Origin: Melitaea cinxia
Lineage: Eukaryota > Arthropoda > Insecta > Lepidoptera > Nymphalidae
Assembly (NCBI RefSeq): GCF_905220565.1
Contig: NC_059398.1
Coordinates: 248,001-312,000, forward strand
Direction: 5' to 3'
DNA length: 64,000 nucleotides
Positions 1-9,891 of the stretch are shown here, one piece after another. The position numbers and the translations under genes were made by a program. The notes under the pieces are model-generated. The model saw nothing but the letters and a program-made list of their open reading frames with translations, searched no databases and was not told the origin of the DNA. Each line of letters begins with the position of its first letter. The first letter of the stretch is position 1.

Positions 1-521
1 TGATGATGTTAATGTGTTACCAGGCGTTCATAGCCAGAGGCTATTGTTGTAGACTTATTACTCCTCTTGATCAACAAATCCACCGAACTGTACTTGTAGC
101 AAATTCACTAATTTTGTACCAAAACCAAATTGACATCTTCGGTAAAAACCAGTCAACCTCGAATGCGGTAAACCTTTACTCAGTATAAGATAATAAGGTA
201 AAATATTAAAAATTTCAAAAAACAAAACAAAAATAGTGACATAAAAAAAAATCTCTATAAGATTTAAATGGAACCGCATGGCACGCAACATCATTCCATT
301 ACAAAATTTCTGAGGTAACATAATAATAAAATAATTGTTGTTCTGTGTAACATCGCAAACAAAATAAACCTTATGAATTTTATTTCGGTGCTGAACGGGA
401 AGAGATTCCTTATTTATTAACTTGGGATATCCTTTCCCATCCTCATAAATTTATTAAAAGACGTTTCATACGATAAATTTTTCTCGTTATGTCTTAAGGA
501 AATTGCGACAATAGAAAATAA
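1..521. other. Duplicated non-coding sequence with a deletion scar
   Basis: Matches 14,077-14,291 and 14,907-15,191 of copy B. At about 218-240 copy A jumps from AAAAATTTCA through an A-rich filler to TAGTGACATAAAAAAAAATC. The last string is the 3' end of a SINE-A element that is whole in copy B (14,657-14,921), so A has lost about 615 bp. No gene is seen; the short open frames on both strands look like chance. Confidence 0.7.
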
Positions 522-548
522 TCTATAATATATATAAAAGCGAAAGGT

Positions 549-2117
549 CACTCACTCATCACGAAATCTCCGAAACTATAACACCTACAAACTTGAAATT
601 TGGCAGGTAGGCTCCTTATAGGACGTAGACATCCGCTAAGAACGGATTTTACGAAACTCAACCCCTAAGGGGGTAAAACGGGGGGTGCAAGTTTGTATGA
701 AAGTCCTATGTTTTTGAAGTAAGAGACTTGAAATTTAAAATGTATGCTCTATAGATGATGAAAAGGTGTCCAAATAATGTATCTTTAGAAATAAATTCCC
801 TTTTGGGGTTAAAACGGGGGATGGTAGGTTGACTCACTCATCACGAAATCTCCGAAACTATAACACCTACAAACTTGAAATTTGGCAGGTAGGCTCCTTA
901 TAGGACGTAGACATCTGCTAAGAACGGATTTTACGAAACTCAACCCCTAAGGGGGTAAAACGGGGGTGCAAGTTTGTATGAAAGTCCTATGTTTTTGAAG
1001 TAAGAGACTTGAAATTTAAAATGTATGCTCTATAAATGATGAAAAGGTGTCCAAATAATGTATCTTTAGAAATAAATTCTCTTTTGGGGTTAAAACGGGG
1101 GATGGTATGTTTACTTACTCATCACAAAATCTCCGAAATTATAACACCTACAAACTTGAAATTTGGCAGATAGGCTCCTTATAGGGCGTAAGCATTCGTT
1201 AAGAACTGATTTTGCGAAAATCGACCCCTAAGGGGATAAAACGGGGATCAGAAGTTTGTATGTAAGTCCCATGTTCTTGAAGTAAGAGACTTGAAATTTA
1301 AAATGTTCGCTCTATAGATGGTGAGGAGGTGTCCGAATAATGTATCTTTAGAAAGAAACTCCGTTTTGGGGTTAAATCGGGGATGGTAGATTGATTCACT
1401 CATCACGAAATCTCTGGAACTATAACAGCTACAAACTTGAAATTTAACAGGTAGGTTCCTTATAGGGCATAGACATCCGCTAAGAACTGATTTTACGAAA
1501 CTCGACCCCTAAGGGGATAAAACGGGGTTTGGAAGTTTGTAAGTAAGTCCTATGTTTTTGAAGTAAGAGGCTTGAAATTTAAAATGTTAGCTCTTTGGAT
1601 GGTGAGAAGGTGTCCAAATAATTTATCTTTAGAAAGCAACTCCCTTTTGTGGTTAAAACGGGGCATGGTAGATTGATTCACTCATCACAAATCTCCGGAA
1701 CTATAACAGCTACAAACTTGAAATTTAGCAGATAGGTTCCTTATAGGGCGTAGACATCCGCTAAGAACTGATTTTACGAAACTCGATCCCTAAGGGGATA
1801 AAACGGGGGTTGGAAGTTTTTATGAAAGTCCTATGTTTTTGAAGTAAGAGACTTGAAATTTAAAATGTTCGCTCTTTAGATGGTGAGAAGGTGTCCAAAT
1901 AATGTATCTTTAGAAATTAATTCTCTTTAAGAGTTAAAACGGGGGATGGAAGGTTGACTCACTCATCACGAAACCTCCGAAACTATAACAGCTACAAAGT
2001 TGAAATTTGGTAGGTAGGTTCCTTATAGGGCGTAGACATCCGCTAAGAACTGATTTTACGAAAATCGACCCCTAAGGGGATAAAACGTGGATCGGAAGTT
2101 TGTATGAAAGTCTTTCC
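549..2117 (+). repeat. Tandem array inside the Helitron, period 281-282 bp, about 5.5 units
   Basis: The anchor ACTCATCACGAAATCTCCG recurs with its TCAC at 559, 841, 1122, 1403, 1685 and 1966, spacings of 282, 281, 281, 282 and 281. The first two units are nearly identical and later ones diverge, so the array seems to have grown at its left end. Each unit contains two CCCCTWAGGGG / TTTTGGGGTTAAAACGGGG blocks. No open frame crosses the array. Confidence 0.95.
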
Positions 2118-2177
2118 AGTAATTTAAATAGATATATATAAAAGTGATCACTAACTCATTCATCACGAGAACTCAAA

Positions 2178-2203
2178 ACCGCTGGATGGTCTATCCAGCG
2201 GTT
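2178..2203. repeat. Short perfect hairpin
   Basis: ACCGCTGGAT followed closely by ATCCAGCGGT forms a stem of about 10 bp within the 3' third of the Helitron. It may be part of a nested element end; a function is not evident. Confidence 0.6.
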
Positions 2204-2759
2204 TTTGGTAGGGGACCAAAACCTGGGAGGTAGATTATAGTTAGCAGACGTTCGCTAAGAACGGAATTTAAGGATATTCCACCGCTAAGGAGGTTTAATT
2301 GGGGTTGATAGTTTGTATGAAACATATACAGCCTGAAAATAAAACTAAAAATGTGGTGTATAGAAAGGTTTTATAAAAATAACTATTAAATTATACTAAA
2401 TTGTGCCTTTTAAAAAGTTACTCAGTTTGATAAGCATTTCAAGTGACTGAAATAAAAAAATAATTTGCGTTAAACATCTTAATAGTAATGCATATCTTCA
2501 TTACTACGCGGACGTAGTCGCGGGCAATAGTTAGTGTATTATAAAATAAAGTCCCCAAAACTGTATGTGATCGATTCCTTCAAAATCTACTGAACGGATT
2601 TTCATGCGGTTTCACCATACGAGAGAGGGCTCCACCATTGGCAAGAGGAAAGTTTATGGAACGGCTAAGCCGATTTTGATGAGAGTTTCACTGGAAGTTT
2701 GCCGGAAAAACTTTGTGACACACTAATTTCAACGCGGGCGAAGCCGCGGGCACAGCTAG

Positions 2760-3003
2760 TCTAATATATAAAATTCTCGTGTCGCGGTGTTTGTAGTTAA
2801 ACTCCTCCGAAACGGCTTGACCGATTTTCATGAAATTTTGTGTGCATGTCGGGTAGGTCTGAGAATCAAACAGCATCTATTTTTCATACCCCTAAGTTAT
2901 GGAGGGGGGGTGTTAAGAGGGTTAATAAAATATAATGAAATTTTGTGTGCATATCGGGTAGGTCTGATAATCGACCAACATCTATTTTTCATTCCCTTTC
3001 CCA
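2760..3003 (+). mobile_element. Helitron 5' part (TCTAATATATAAAATTCTCG family), 3' truncated
   Basis: Begins TCTAATATATAAAATTCTCG and shares the T with the end of the Helitron to its left. Copy B carries the complete relative at 15,192-15,509, ending CAGCTAG. In A the element breaks off after the ATCTATTTTTCATTCCC motif and runs into a P-repeat, so about 900 bp present in B are missing here. Confidence 0.85.
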
Positions 3004-3290
3004 TTTTCGAAAAAAAAAAAATCGATTCCAATTACATCGAAAAGTAACACGAAGTAGGTAGACGAAAATAAACACGAGTGTGCTTTAGACCACAGGACTG
3101 AAGAAAAACTTCGTTACTTACCCCTATAGTAATATACGAAAAGTAACTCTCTCTGTTTCTATCTTCCCCGATCACACTTTTTATAACGCTTTCTAAGTCA
3201 AGCGCACGTAAACAAGTTTTACCTAAAACAAAACAAAATCACCAAAATCCGTCAACCCGGTAAATGAGCTCGTAAGCACGGCTATCATTC
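3004..3290 (+). mobile_element. P-repeat fragment
   Basis: Contains the recurring blocks CAATTACATCGAAAAGTAAC, a GTGTGCTTTAGACCACA segment and a pyrimidine-rich CTCTCTCTGTTTCTATC segment. The same block is at 16,336-16,590 (copy B) and inverted at 36,849-37,060. Other members show ACCGACTTC-type inverted ends. It is a non-coding interspersed family I cannot place further. Confidence 0.7.
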
Positions 3291-3353
3291 AAAATGAATG
3301 GACTGTTCATGCATAACTAACTTATCTCTTCAATTTTTCACTTCATTCATTAA

Positions 3354-3420
3354 CTAGCGACTCGCCCTGGCTTCGCACGGTTGAAATAACTATCAGCGTT
3401 CCTCTACTATATTATGTACG

Positions 3421-3475
<55 letters not shown>

Positions 3476-3592
3476 TTCCTCTGGAATCACTCTATTTACT
3501 AAAGAAAATCGCATCAAAATCCGTTGCGCAGTTTTAAATATCTATGCATACAGATAGCAAGCGACTCTGTTTTATACTATGTAATGATTAAC
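3354..3592 (-). mobile_element. Helitron-like element with internal (TA)n
   Basis: Read on the minus strand it ends CGAGTCGCTAG before TT. The family recurs at 16,704-16,945 (copy B) and 50,485-50,690, always with the TCCTCTACTATATTATG block and then the CTCTGGAAT...CATCAAAATCC block. In A and B a (TA)n run splits it; in the 50.5 kb copy the run is absent, so the microsatellite grew inside the element. Confidence 0.65.
3423..3472. repeat. (TA)n microsatellite
   Basis: About 25 uninterrupted TA units; the homologous run in copy B (16,774-16,828) is slightly longer. Confidence 0.95.
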
Positions 3593-4118
3593 GAAGATTG
3601 GGCCAGATTTCATGAGGCAATCTATCATAATATAATATAATAAGGCTTACTTATTCTAACTTAGAATAAACATATTTTTGTCGACATAACTTCTCAGCGA
3701 TGTAACAATAATGCAGTAACAAGAGATGCACACAAAAATGTTCGGGCGACCGCGCAAACAAGCCTTAACTTATGTTATTGTTGGCTTGAAGCACTTTAGA
3801 ATGAAGATTGGGTCAAACGCGATTCGGTCCACAATATTTGCGTTAGCTATTCTGTCAGTTTTTAAGACTAAGCTAGAACATCAAAAATATGTTTATTTTG
3901 ATGTCTATATTTAGGTTATTCTAGACATTCTTCGACTGGACTTTTTCCATTTTGTGTTCTAGTATTTAAATTGTTGAACTTTCTAGTAACTTTCTTTCTT
4001 TCGTTTTAATATACATGTGTTGTAGCCTCTACTAACGATACAAAATAGTGCAATTTTTTGAAAGCCCGTGTCTAATTAAAAATTATTTCATTACAAAATA
4101 ATGTAATAATATTCTCTT
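3593..4118. other. Duplicated intergenic or intronic sequence, no recognised gene
   Basis: Almost identical to 16,946-17,475 of copy B. A 62-codon plus frame (3,726-3,914) is preserved in both copies but so is all the DNA around it; the peptide has no motif I know. I treat it as non-coding. Confidence 0.6.
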
Positions 4119-4120
4119 TT

Positions 4121-4121
<1 letters not shown>

Positions 4122-4154
<33 letters not shown>
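4122..4154. repeat. (CA)n microsatellite
   Basis: About 16 CA units directly abut the 3' end of a SINE1 fragment. In copy B the run (17,477-17,513) is longer and carries one CG interruption. Confidence 0.95.
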
Positions 4155-4285
4155 CAGCCTATCGCAGTCCACTGCTGGACATAGGCCTCCACAAGTTCGC
4201 GCTGAAAATGGCATGAACTCACGTGTTTTGTCCATAGTCACTACACTGGGCAGGCGGGTTGGTGACCGCAGGGCTGGCTTTGCCT
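4155..4285 (-). mobile_element. SINE1 3' fragment
   Basis: On the minus strand it reads the SINE1/RTE tail GGAGGCCTATGTCCAGCAG preceded by the TTTGTCCATAGTCACTACAC segment in reverse. It is cut at about 4,285 and shared with copy B (17,514-17,650), so it predates the duplication. Confidence 0.85.
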
Positions 4286-6162
4286 CTCTCCTAGTATTAT
4301 ATAATGCAAAAGAAGATATTATGATATATTCCAAATTAAATCTTCATCATTGAATTACTCCATGTATATTTTTCGATACTAAAAATTTCTAAAGCAACTT
4401 TTCTATAATCAAAATAAATATGGACAACAAGCAATAACCTGTAAACTGAATCCGAATAGCGATACCCTTAAATGTATATTTATTTCTGTTGAACAAACGC
4501 ATATTCGCAAAACCCGCGAATTATTTTAAACATTCTTTTGTGCGGCTTCTACATTTTGTAAAAGTTTTCAGCCGCGGCGGAGCGGATTAAAAATTTACCT
4601 TGAATAAATACTCGTAACGTGCGGATTGTAAAGAAACGTAAATTTTCGAAATAAAAAAATGTTATATTTTAAAAAGTTAAAACAATTTTTTCGTTATTTT
4701 TTTACAATTTTAGTACAATGGCTAACACGGGAGCATGGACGTACTCGCGAACAGAATTATATAGAAGTATTCACAAAGGGCGCGGTTAAAGGCTATGTTT
4801 CATAATAATATCCCTCGTATGTTAGTAATTTTGGTTATTTCGCGTTATTATTATGTTTTAGCAATGTTTCACGGTATTACCATTATGACCCTTTTTGGAA
4901 TAACTCGATATACCTTGTCTTCTTGGCATTATATTAGCACAGTAATAACCCGCTTTACGAGACCCTGTTATGCGCGGTTAAAAAAAAAATAGCAGAAAGG
5001 CCATCTTGATTAAAATTCCATTATTAAATTTATTGAATGGAGATTCTTATGGAAGTGCTTTATCAACAGATTGATTGATCATGTTGTTTATTAGAAAACA
5101 TCAAAATAATGCAATAAATTCTAAACAGAATCAATCACGCTCACCGCCGTTGTTTACGGAAGCGACTAAATTGAGATTTCAGACCTCATTCCCCGAGGAG
5201 GTATTCCAGTAATGACACTCACATATAAAATTATGGACTGGTCGTAGGGGTAAGTCATTTTTCTTGCAGAGTCTATTCCGCTGCTTTCGTTTCTTGATAG
5301 GCTTTTTAAGTTACACTTTGGCTAACAGAAATACAGAAGTTTAGAAGCTAAAGGGAAATTTTTTGTCGTTTTGATAACAACAAAAAATAAATAAATATAA
5401 AAAACACAACAATTAATCGCTTTAATAAATTAGTCTTTTAAAAAAGGTCTTCAGTAAAGAAATCAAAATATTAGAAAACCAATAAAGTCAGCAACTTATA
5501 GCGACGTAACTCTCCAGAGAGATGAAAAGTACTCGAATGTTTTTTTTACATAATTCGAAGTTACAACTCGATAATTGACTCGTAGTCTTATCTATACGAA
5601 CCGATTAACTGAGAAACTAATAATTGCACCAAATGGGATAGTGGATTGAAAACGTGGATCTTAATGAAAGGTCACGGAATAAATTGAGCCAAATTTTTTT
5701 CTGATTAAGCTCTGAGTCCTTTCCATTAACGGGACAAGACAGTTTAATCGAGTTTTCTAATTCAGTGTCGGTTTAGTGTTTTACTGCTTTATTTGACTGT
5801 AAAAATATTTCTTAAAAGTGTTAACTAGGCGTGTGCTACGAGCGATTACCGAAATGTGATGCCAGTAATGATAATGAATTCAAACTTTTGTTGCTTGATT
5901 TATAGAAGATTATTTAAAAAAAAATTTCGGCTGTTGAAATATTTTTGTTTTAAGTTTTATATTTTTTTGACTCATTTATCTGCAGCGCCATTGTAATTAA
6001 TTATTAGTTGTTATTTAATTTCTTGACGTTACAATAAATATTTGGGATGTTGTCATTGGTCGCCATAAGCTATTTTCCTAGAATTTATTAATAACGAAAA
6101 TAAACCTAGACTAAATGCAATAATCTATCTTAAAGCAATGTAGGCGGTGTGTCCAGCATCAC
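4286..6162. other. Duplicated sequence without recognised genes
   Basis: AT-rich DNA shared with copy B at 17,651-18,639 and 19,019-19,895. A frame at 4,795-4,992 (65 codons, hydrophobic, near a CACGGGAGCATGG string) is identical in both copies, but this part of the duplication is almost identical throughout, so that is no evidence of coding. At about 5,262-5,272 copy B has a 380-bp insertion, and from here on divergence between copies rises. Confidence 0.6.
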
Positions 6163-6327
6163 ATTGTCATTAAGGCGACAATACATAGGCCCGTGATGGG
6201 CTGTCAGCACATCGCTCTGGATTGGGTGTGGCTTTTCAATATCGAGGCGTCCCATCGTGTCCCGTGTAATTTCGGTCGGAGGAATATTTAATATTGACTC
6301 CGATTTCCTTGAATTAAAACTTGGATA
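6163..6327 (-). CDS. Candidate host exon gamma, copy A
   Basis: A 165-nt minus-strand segment is bounded by a pyrimidine-rich acceptor (CCCTCCCTCTAAG) and a GTGATG donor-like end. It encodes 55 codons beginning YPSFNSRKSE and containing DIEKPHPIQSD and HHGPMYCRL. The frame is open past both ends, so limits are uncertain; in A it reaches a stop at 6,130. Between copies A and B I count one base change here (His to Arg) against about five in the 75 bp next to it, which hints at constraint. Phase 0 at its start fits the end of exon beta. No family recognised. Confidence 0.35.
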
Positions 6328-6424
6328 CTTAGAGGGAGGGTTCACGGGTAGGAAATATTGAGTTAAGTTTACTGATCGTCAATGCATTTGTATAATTAGA
6401 TACACTTACAAGCAAATCATTTCA

Positions 6425-6774
6425 CTTCAGTCTGTAATATTCCACTACTGGGCATAGGCCTCTTTCCCCCTAGGCCGCATGCAGGAGAAGGATCAGAGCT
6501 TAATGAACCACGCTGCTCCAATGCGGTTTGGCGGATATATTCCCTACTATGAGTAACGATCGATACCAGGTGTGCATGAAAACAACCGGGACCGACGTCT
6601 TAACGTGCTCTCCGAGGCACGATGGGGTTACCCACAAAGACTGCACAAATACCCAGACCACGGCGAACACCTGTATGGCCAACACAAATGTTTGTCATGT
6701 GCGGGGATCGAACCCGCAAACGCTAGCGCAACAGGCACAATCCATGGCTGTGACCATTGCGCCAACGCGGCGTC
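6425..6774 (-). mobile_element. SINE-M, full length
   Basis: tRNA-derived SINE. On the minus strand it starts with the head CCGCGTTGGCGCAATGG (A box region), then GGGTTCGATCCCCGC (B box), and ends in the tail GAGGCCTATGCCCAGTAGTGG / AGACTGAAGTG. Present at the same site in copy B (20,139-20,484), so it predates the duplication. Confidence 0.9.
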
Positions 6775-7278
6775 AGCAAATCAGTTAGAATTAATTAATT
6801 CCTCACATTTATTTGTATCAATTTGTTGTTTGTTGATTTTTTGTTGATTAAATAAGTTTGTTGTTTGTTTCAGCCCGTAGCTTCTCACTGCTATGTCTCT
6901 TTCACAATGTTGGAAAAGGATTACTTAAGATAGTAGGTTTCTTCACTACATTGGAATGAAGAGGTCATGGAATATCAGTTATGAAATGTATTTTATTTTT
7001 CATATATCCAGGGTCATTACTTTTTTAGGTACTTGAAACATTTTGTATTATATTCTTTTATATGTTTTTAATATTGTTAAAATATTCGAATGTTTCATGT
7101 TTTATGTACAACAGTATTTTCTCATAATTTTTTGTGTCTATACTTTGTTATAAATATGTACAATAAGCAAATAACTTGCTCCTTATTATTAAACATACCT
7201 TATTATCCACAGATTCTTGGATTAGATCTCAAGTTTGAATTTAAATTTTTTACATGTTACGGTTTTAGTATAAATAAT
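6775..7278. other. Duplicated sequence, nothing recognised
   Basis: Shared with 20,485-20,984. TTGTTGTTTGTT-rich start, then AT-rich DNA. No coding signal. Confidence 0.6.
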
Positions 7279-7531
7279 TGTGTTTGCTAGCAAACGAAAA
7301 AAACTGACTTCAATTACATCGACAAGTAATACGACTCTCGATTTGTGAAGGACGCCATCATTAGATCCTGGTTTCCTTATCATGGTATACCCTTGGGATA
7401 TACCTATTCTAACAAAAAAAAAAGAATCAGAAAAATCGGTTCATAAACGAAGAAGTTATCCGCGAACACACGTAAAAATATATATATGTACGGTCGAATT
7501 GTGGAATCCTTTTTTGAATCCGGTTAAAAAA
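7279..7531 (+). mobile_element. P-repeat, near complete
   Basis: Starts TTTGCTAGCAAACG and continues ACTGACTTCAATTACATCG; ends with TACGGTCGAATTGTGG ... GAATCCGGTT. The two ends are degenerate inverted repeats (ACTGACTTC/GAATCCGGTT). Same site in copy B (20,985-21,240) and a better-preserved relative at 47,868-48,177. Confidence 0.75.
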
Positions 7532-7951
7532 TAGACATAAAGACACAACAATCTATCTAATTACCTCAACGAGTTCATTTGTACTTGTATAAAATAAAGG
7601 GATTGTTTAAATTTTTTTCTTGTTCGCATTCCAATTTCGAATATAATTAGGTCTTTTCAGTGTCACGTTTACACAGAAAGGGCTCTCAATGAACATTTTC
7701 ATCTATTTTCTTTGGTATTTACGTTCATTTTGAGAAATCAATTTACCTTAAGCCCTTAACATGCCTATATTTTAATCAATAAATCTCGAATTCTTTAACC
7801 ATTGAATTTTGAAGTATGAAATTATAATGTTTTGTAAATAATTATCCTACGCTAATGTATGGAAATTGCACCTGAGCGGCGGAGTCACATACATAAAGTG
7901 TTAACGATGTTCACGACAAGCAGTACAAACGAAGTACAATGTATAACGCAC
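7532..7951. other. Duplicated sequence, candidate intron
   Basis: Shared with 21,241-21,652. If exons beta and gamma are real this lies in the intron between them. Nothing else recognised. Confidence 0.5.
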
Positions 7952-8027
7952 CTGGGTCTGCAACTGCACGATGATCCAGCCTTTCTCGTTAGCAGCAATT
8001 CAAATAATCTTGAAGCAAGTTGGTGAA
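7952..8027 (-). pseudogene. Candidate host exon beta, copy A, with in-frame stop
   Basis: Minus-strand 76-nt segment between TTATAG and GTGCGT. It equals the open exon in copy B (21,653-21,728) except that AGA is TGA, giving a stop, CAC is AAC, and the donor is GTGCGT where B has GTACGT. The frame (TCFK.. AHEKGWIIVQLQTQ in B) is therefore broken in A. If beta is a true exon, copy A is a decayed duplicate or a null allele; if not, these are simply neutral changes. Confidence 0.35.
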
Positions 8028-8253
8028 CTATAAGCGATTAACGGTTCTTAGCAAATTTTAAAAGGCAACGGTTTTTACACGCAGAGAGAATCTGTCGAGC
8101 GCGTTTGACTGCCGGCGGCTGTCACCGATTCATGCATTGCTCCACAGATAACAAATACGTCATACATGACAGTTGTGAACTTTAACTGCTACGTTCGTAT
8201 GTACGTACCTGCGTGAACATTCTGCTAGTAATTGATTTTGGCAACGGAACAGC
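8028..8253. other. Conserved duplicated spacer
   Basis: Contains GC-richer stretches (GCGCGTTTGACTGCCGGCGG at 8,099) nearly unchanged in copy B. No open frame of note; possibly intronic regulatory sequence. Confidence 0.4.
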
Positions 8254-8887
8254 TAATATTATAAAGCTAAAAAGTTTGTTTGCTTAAACGCGCTTATGTC
8301 TGTTTATGTTCTGTTATGTTCTGTTTTAAAAAATATCTAAAGGCTCATTTTTTGTCCCTAAATAACTGTTAAATATCATCTTCGCAATATATTATGTAGT
8401 ATTTGTGTATGTAGTATATATGGTGTATGTATGAAGTAATGTATATGTAGTGTTTATATAAATGTATAATTATGTGTATATATATATATATATATATGTA
8501 TTATATGTGTATATATATGTATTATATGTAGTATATTTACTTATTTTTATATCATATAGCTTGTAAACTCCATGCCAATTCTTTATCAAGTATTTGTACA
8601 CTTCCCTACCGCTTCTCATTTTATATGCCCTCTCCTATACCCTAAGGTTGTCTGGAAGAAATCGCTCTTAGCGATAAGACCGCCTTTGTACATCTTTCTT
8701 CGTAGTATCCCTTTTTGTAACATTTCTTTGTAGTGTACAATAAAGAGTATTTATTATTATTATTATGTCAAAAACTTCTGGTTTGTATTACAAACTATTT
8801 TTGTATTGTATAACTCATTTACCGACGAAGGCTATAGGTTTTTTTTCCTCAAATTAATGCGCGTGAAACCGCGTAGCACAGATAGTT
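8254..8887 (+). mobile_element. Helitron-like element interrupted by a LINE tail
   Basis: Begins TAATATTATAAAGC and ends GCGTAGCACAGATAG; copy B has the uninterrupted version (21,960-22,123) ending GCACAGCTAG. The terminal CTAG has mutated to ATAG in A. Inside it lies the LINE insertion at 8,301-8,762. Confidence 0.75.
8301..8762 (+). mobile_element. 5'-truncated LINE, 3' UTR only, copy A specific
   Basis: Flanked by a 7-bp target-site duplication TTATGTC (8,294-8,300 and 8,763-8,769). Copy B has a single TTATGTC (22,000-22,006), the empty site. It ends AATAAAGAGTATT(ATT)n and carries the hairpin AATCGCTCTTAGCGATAAG seen in the 3' UTR of the coding LINE at 10,676-11,742, so both belong to one LINE group. 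It includes TA-rich runs at 8,400-8,530. Confidence 0.9.
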
Positions 8888-8955
8888 ATGTTTAAAACTG
8901 TTAAGAATACGTCAAGAACGAGTAATAGTATAAATAAACTTTTTAGATCGCTCAC

Positions 8956-9035
8956 GTGTAACAAATTGAGATCTGCGAAGGACAGGAGCTCTCGGCGCCG
9001 ACACAGGTGGAGACGGAACGAGATATTGATTGACG
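8956..9035 (-). CDS. Candidate host exon alpha, copy A
   Basis: Minus-strand segment ending TGTTACAC before a good donor GTGAGC. The open frame reaches back 80 nt to a stop; a strong internal acceptor (CTGTCCTTCGCAG) could start the exon at 8,972, leaving a 17-nt microexon. In this frame both base differences from copy B are synonymous (CGT/CGG and ATC/ATT). It ends with two bases of a codon, which the first base of exon beta completes. Limits uncertain and function unknown. Confidence 0.3.
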
Positions 9036-9140
9036 TTAAAATAAAAGAGTAGTGTAATAATTATCTTCAAATTATAATATCGATACAAGGTTCAAGAAAA
9101 GTTTATGAAAATTTATTTTAAGGTATGGTAATAAAAATAT

Positions 9141-9525
9141 TTTTATGCTTTTGCTCTAGGTATTACTATTTATACTATATATATATATTATTATGTTAGG
9201 TGCTAGAACAAACTACGAATCCAATTTCACGTCTCTTTATTATGGTTTCTACAGAATGACTGAAGGTACAGAGATCTTACAATATAAACACACTTATCTT
9301 TTTTTTTATAGAAGAGGGGGCAAACGGACAACTGGCTTACCTGATGGTAAGTGAAAAACAACATCCACAGACACCCGCTACATAAAATATTAGCAGGCGC
9401 GTTGCCGGCCTTTCAAAAAGGAATATGCTCTTCTTTTGAAGGTCCCTAGGTCGTATTGGTTCTTATTACAAAATAATGTTACCAACTTTGAATATAATTA
9501 AAAAGGTATGTGCACACGGCACATT
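9141..9525 (-). mobile_element. LINE 3' UTR fragment, present only in copy A
   Basis: At 9,301-9,460 the minus strand reads a LINE tail with CGTTGCCGGCC-type and CACTTACCATCAGGTAAGCC blocks, then TTTGCCCCCTCTTCTAT and a poly(A) (poly(T) at 9,300). The block CTTACCATCAGGT...GTTTGCC is also the tail of SINE-A. Copy B lacks this whole interval. The left part (9,141-9,300) is AT-rich and unplaced. Confidence 0.65.
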
Positions 9526-9614
9526 TTAATGTTTTTATTTATGTGTTTATTCGGAGTTGTAGTGACAGGGGTAAAGAGGATTATCGTGGTTTGGTCTTTG
9601 TGCTTGTTTTGGAT

Positions 9615-9862
9615 CAGTCTAACTGGGGAAGTACCTTGACCTTACAGAAGATCACAGCAAAATAATGCTGCTTTCGAGAAGTGTTGTGTTCTTAAGGTGA
9701 GAAAGGACCAGAGCTCCTGGGATGAGGGGGGGGGGGGGGGGTAGGGGTAGCTATGCGCTCGCGATGCTTCTGATGTTGGAATCATTTATAAGCTACCGTA
9801 ATGGCTTACCTTCAGGTGAGTTGTACGCTTGTTTGCTAACTTAGTTGTATTTAAAAAAAAAC
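9615..9862 (+). mobile_element. SINE-A, copy A
   Basis: Core ACCTTACAGAAGATCACAGC, then CGCTCGCGATGCTTCTG and the tail CTTACCTTCAGGTGAG...CTTGTTTGC with short poly(A). A G17 run interrupts it at 9,727. Partner of 22,554-22,822 in copy B, where the 5' end is longer. Confidence 0.9.
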
Positions 9863-9891
9863 ACAAATGAAATGCCCACATCTACATATAG

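Larger units (their letters stand above)
522..2759 (+). mobile_element. Helitron, non-autonomous, carrying a 281-bp tandem array
   Basis: The element starts TCTATAATATATATAAAAG after A521 and ends CACAGCTAG before T2760. Copy B keeps the empty site (AATAATCTAATATA at 15,187-15,200), so insertion between A and T without target duplication is seen directly. Before the terminal CTAG lies a GC hairpin (CGCGG/CCGCG around 2,733-2,750), the classic Helitron 3' signal. No Rep/helicase coding is present. A second internal start-like string at 2,133 and an end-like CGCGGGCAATAGTTAG near 2,523 suggest nesting. Confidence 0.9.

Noticed and set aside
549..2117. CRISPR-like or satellite array
   Set aside because: Units are 281 bp without spacers and lie within a Helitron in animal DNA; no cas genes.
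3726..3914. Conserved 62-codon ORF (also 17,082-17,270)
   Set aside because: Identical in both copies, but the whole surrounding 1.8 kb is almost identical too, so conservation says nothing; no motif or splice context.
4795..4992. Conserved 65-codon hydrophobic ORF (also 18,155-18,352)
   Set aside because: Same reason; translation of AT-rich DNA.
6500..6847. ORFs of 61-91 codons on both strands
   Set aside because: They translate SINE-M; similar ORFs appear at every SINE-M copy.
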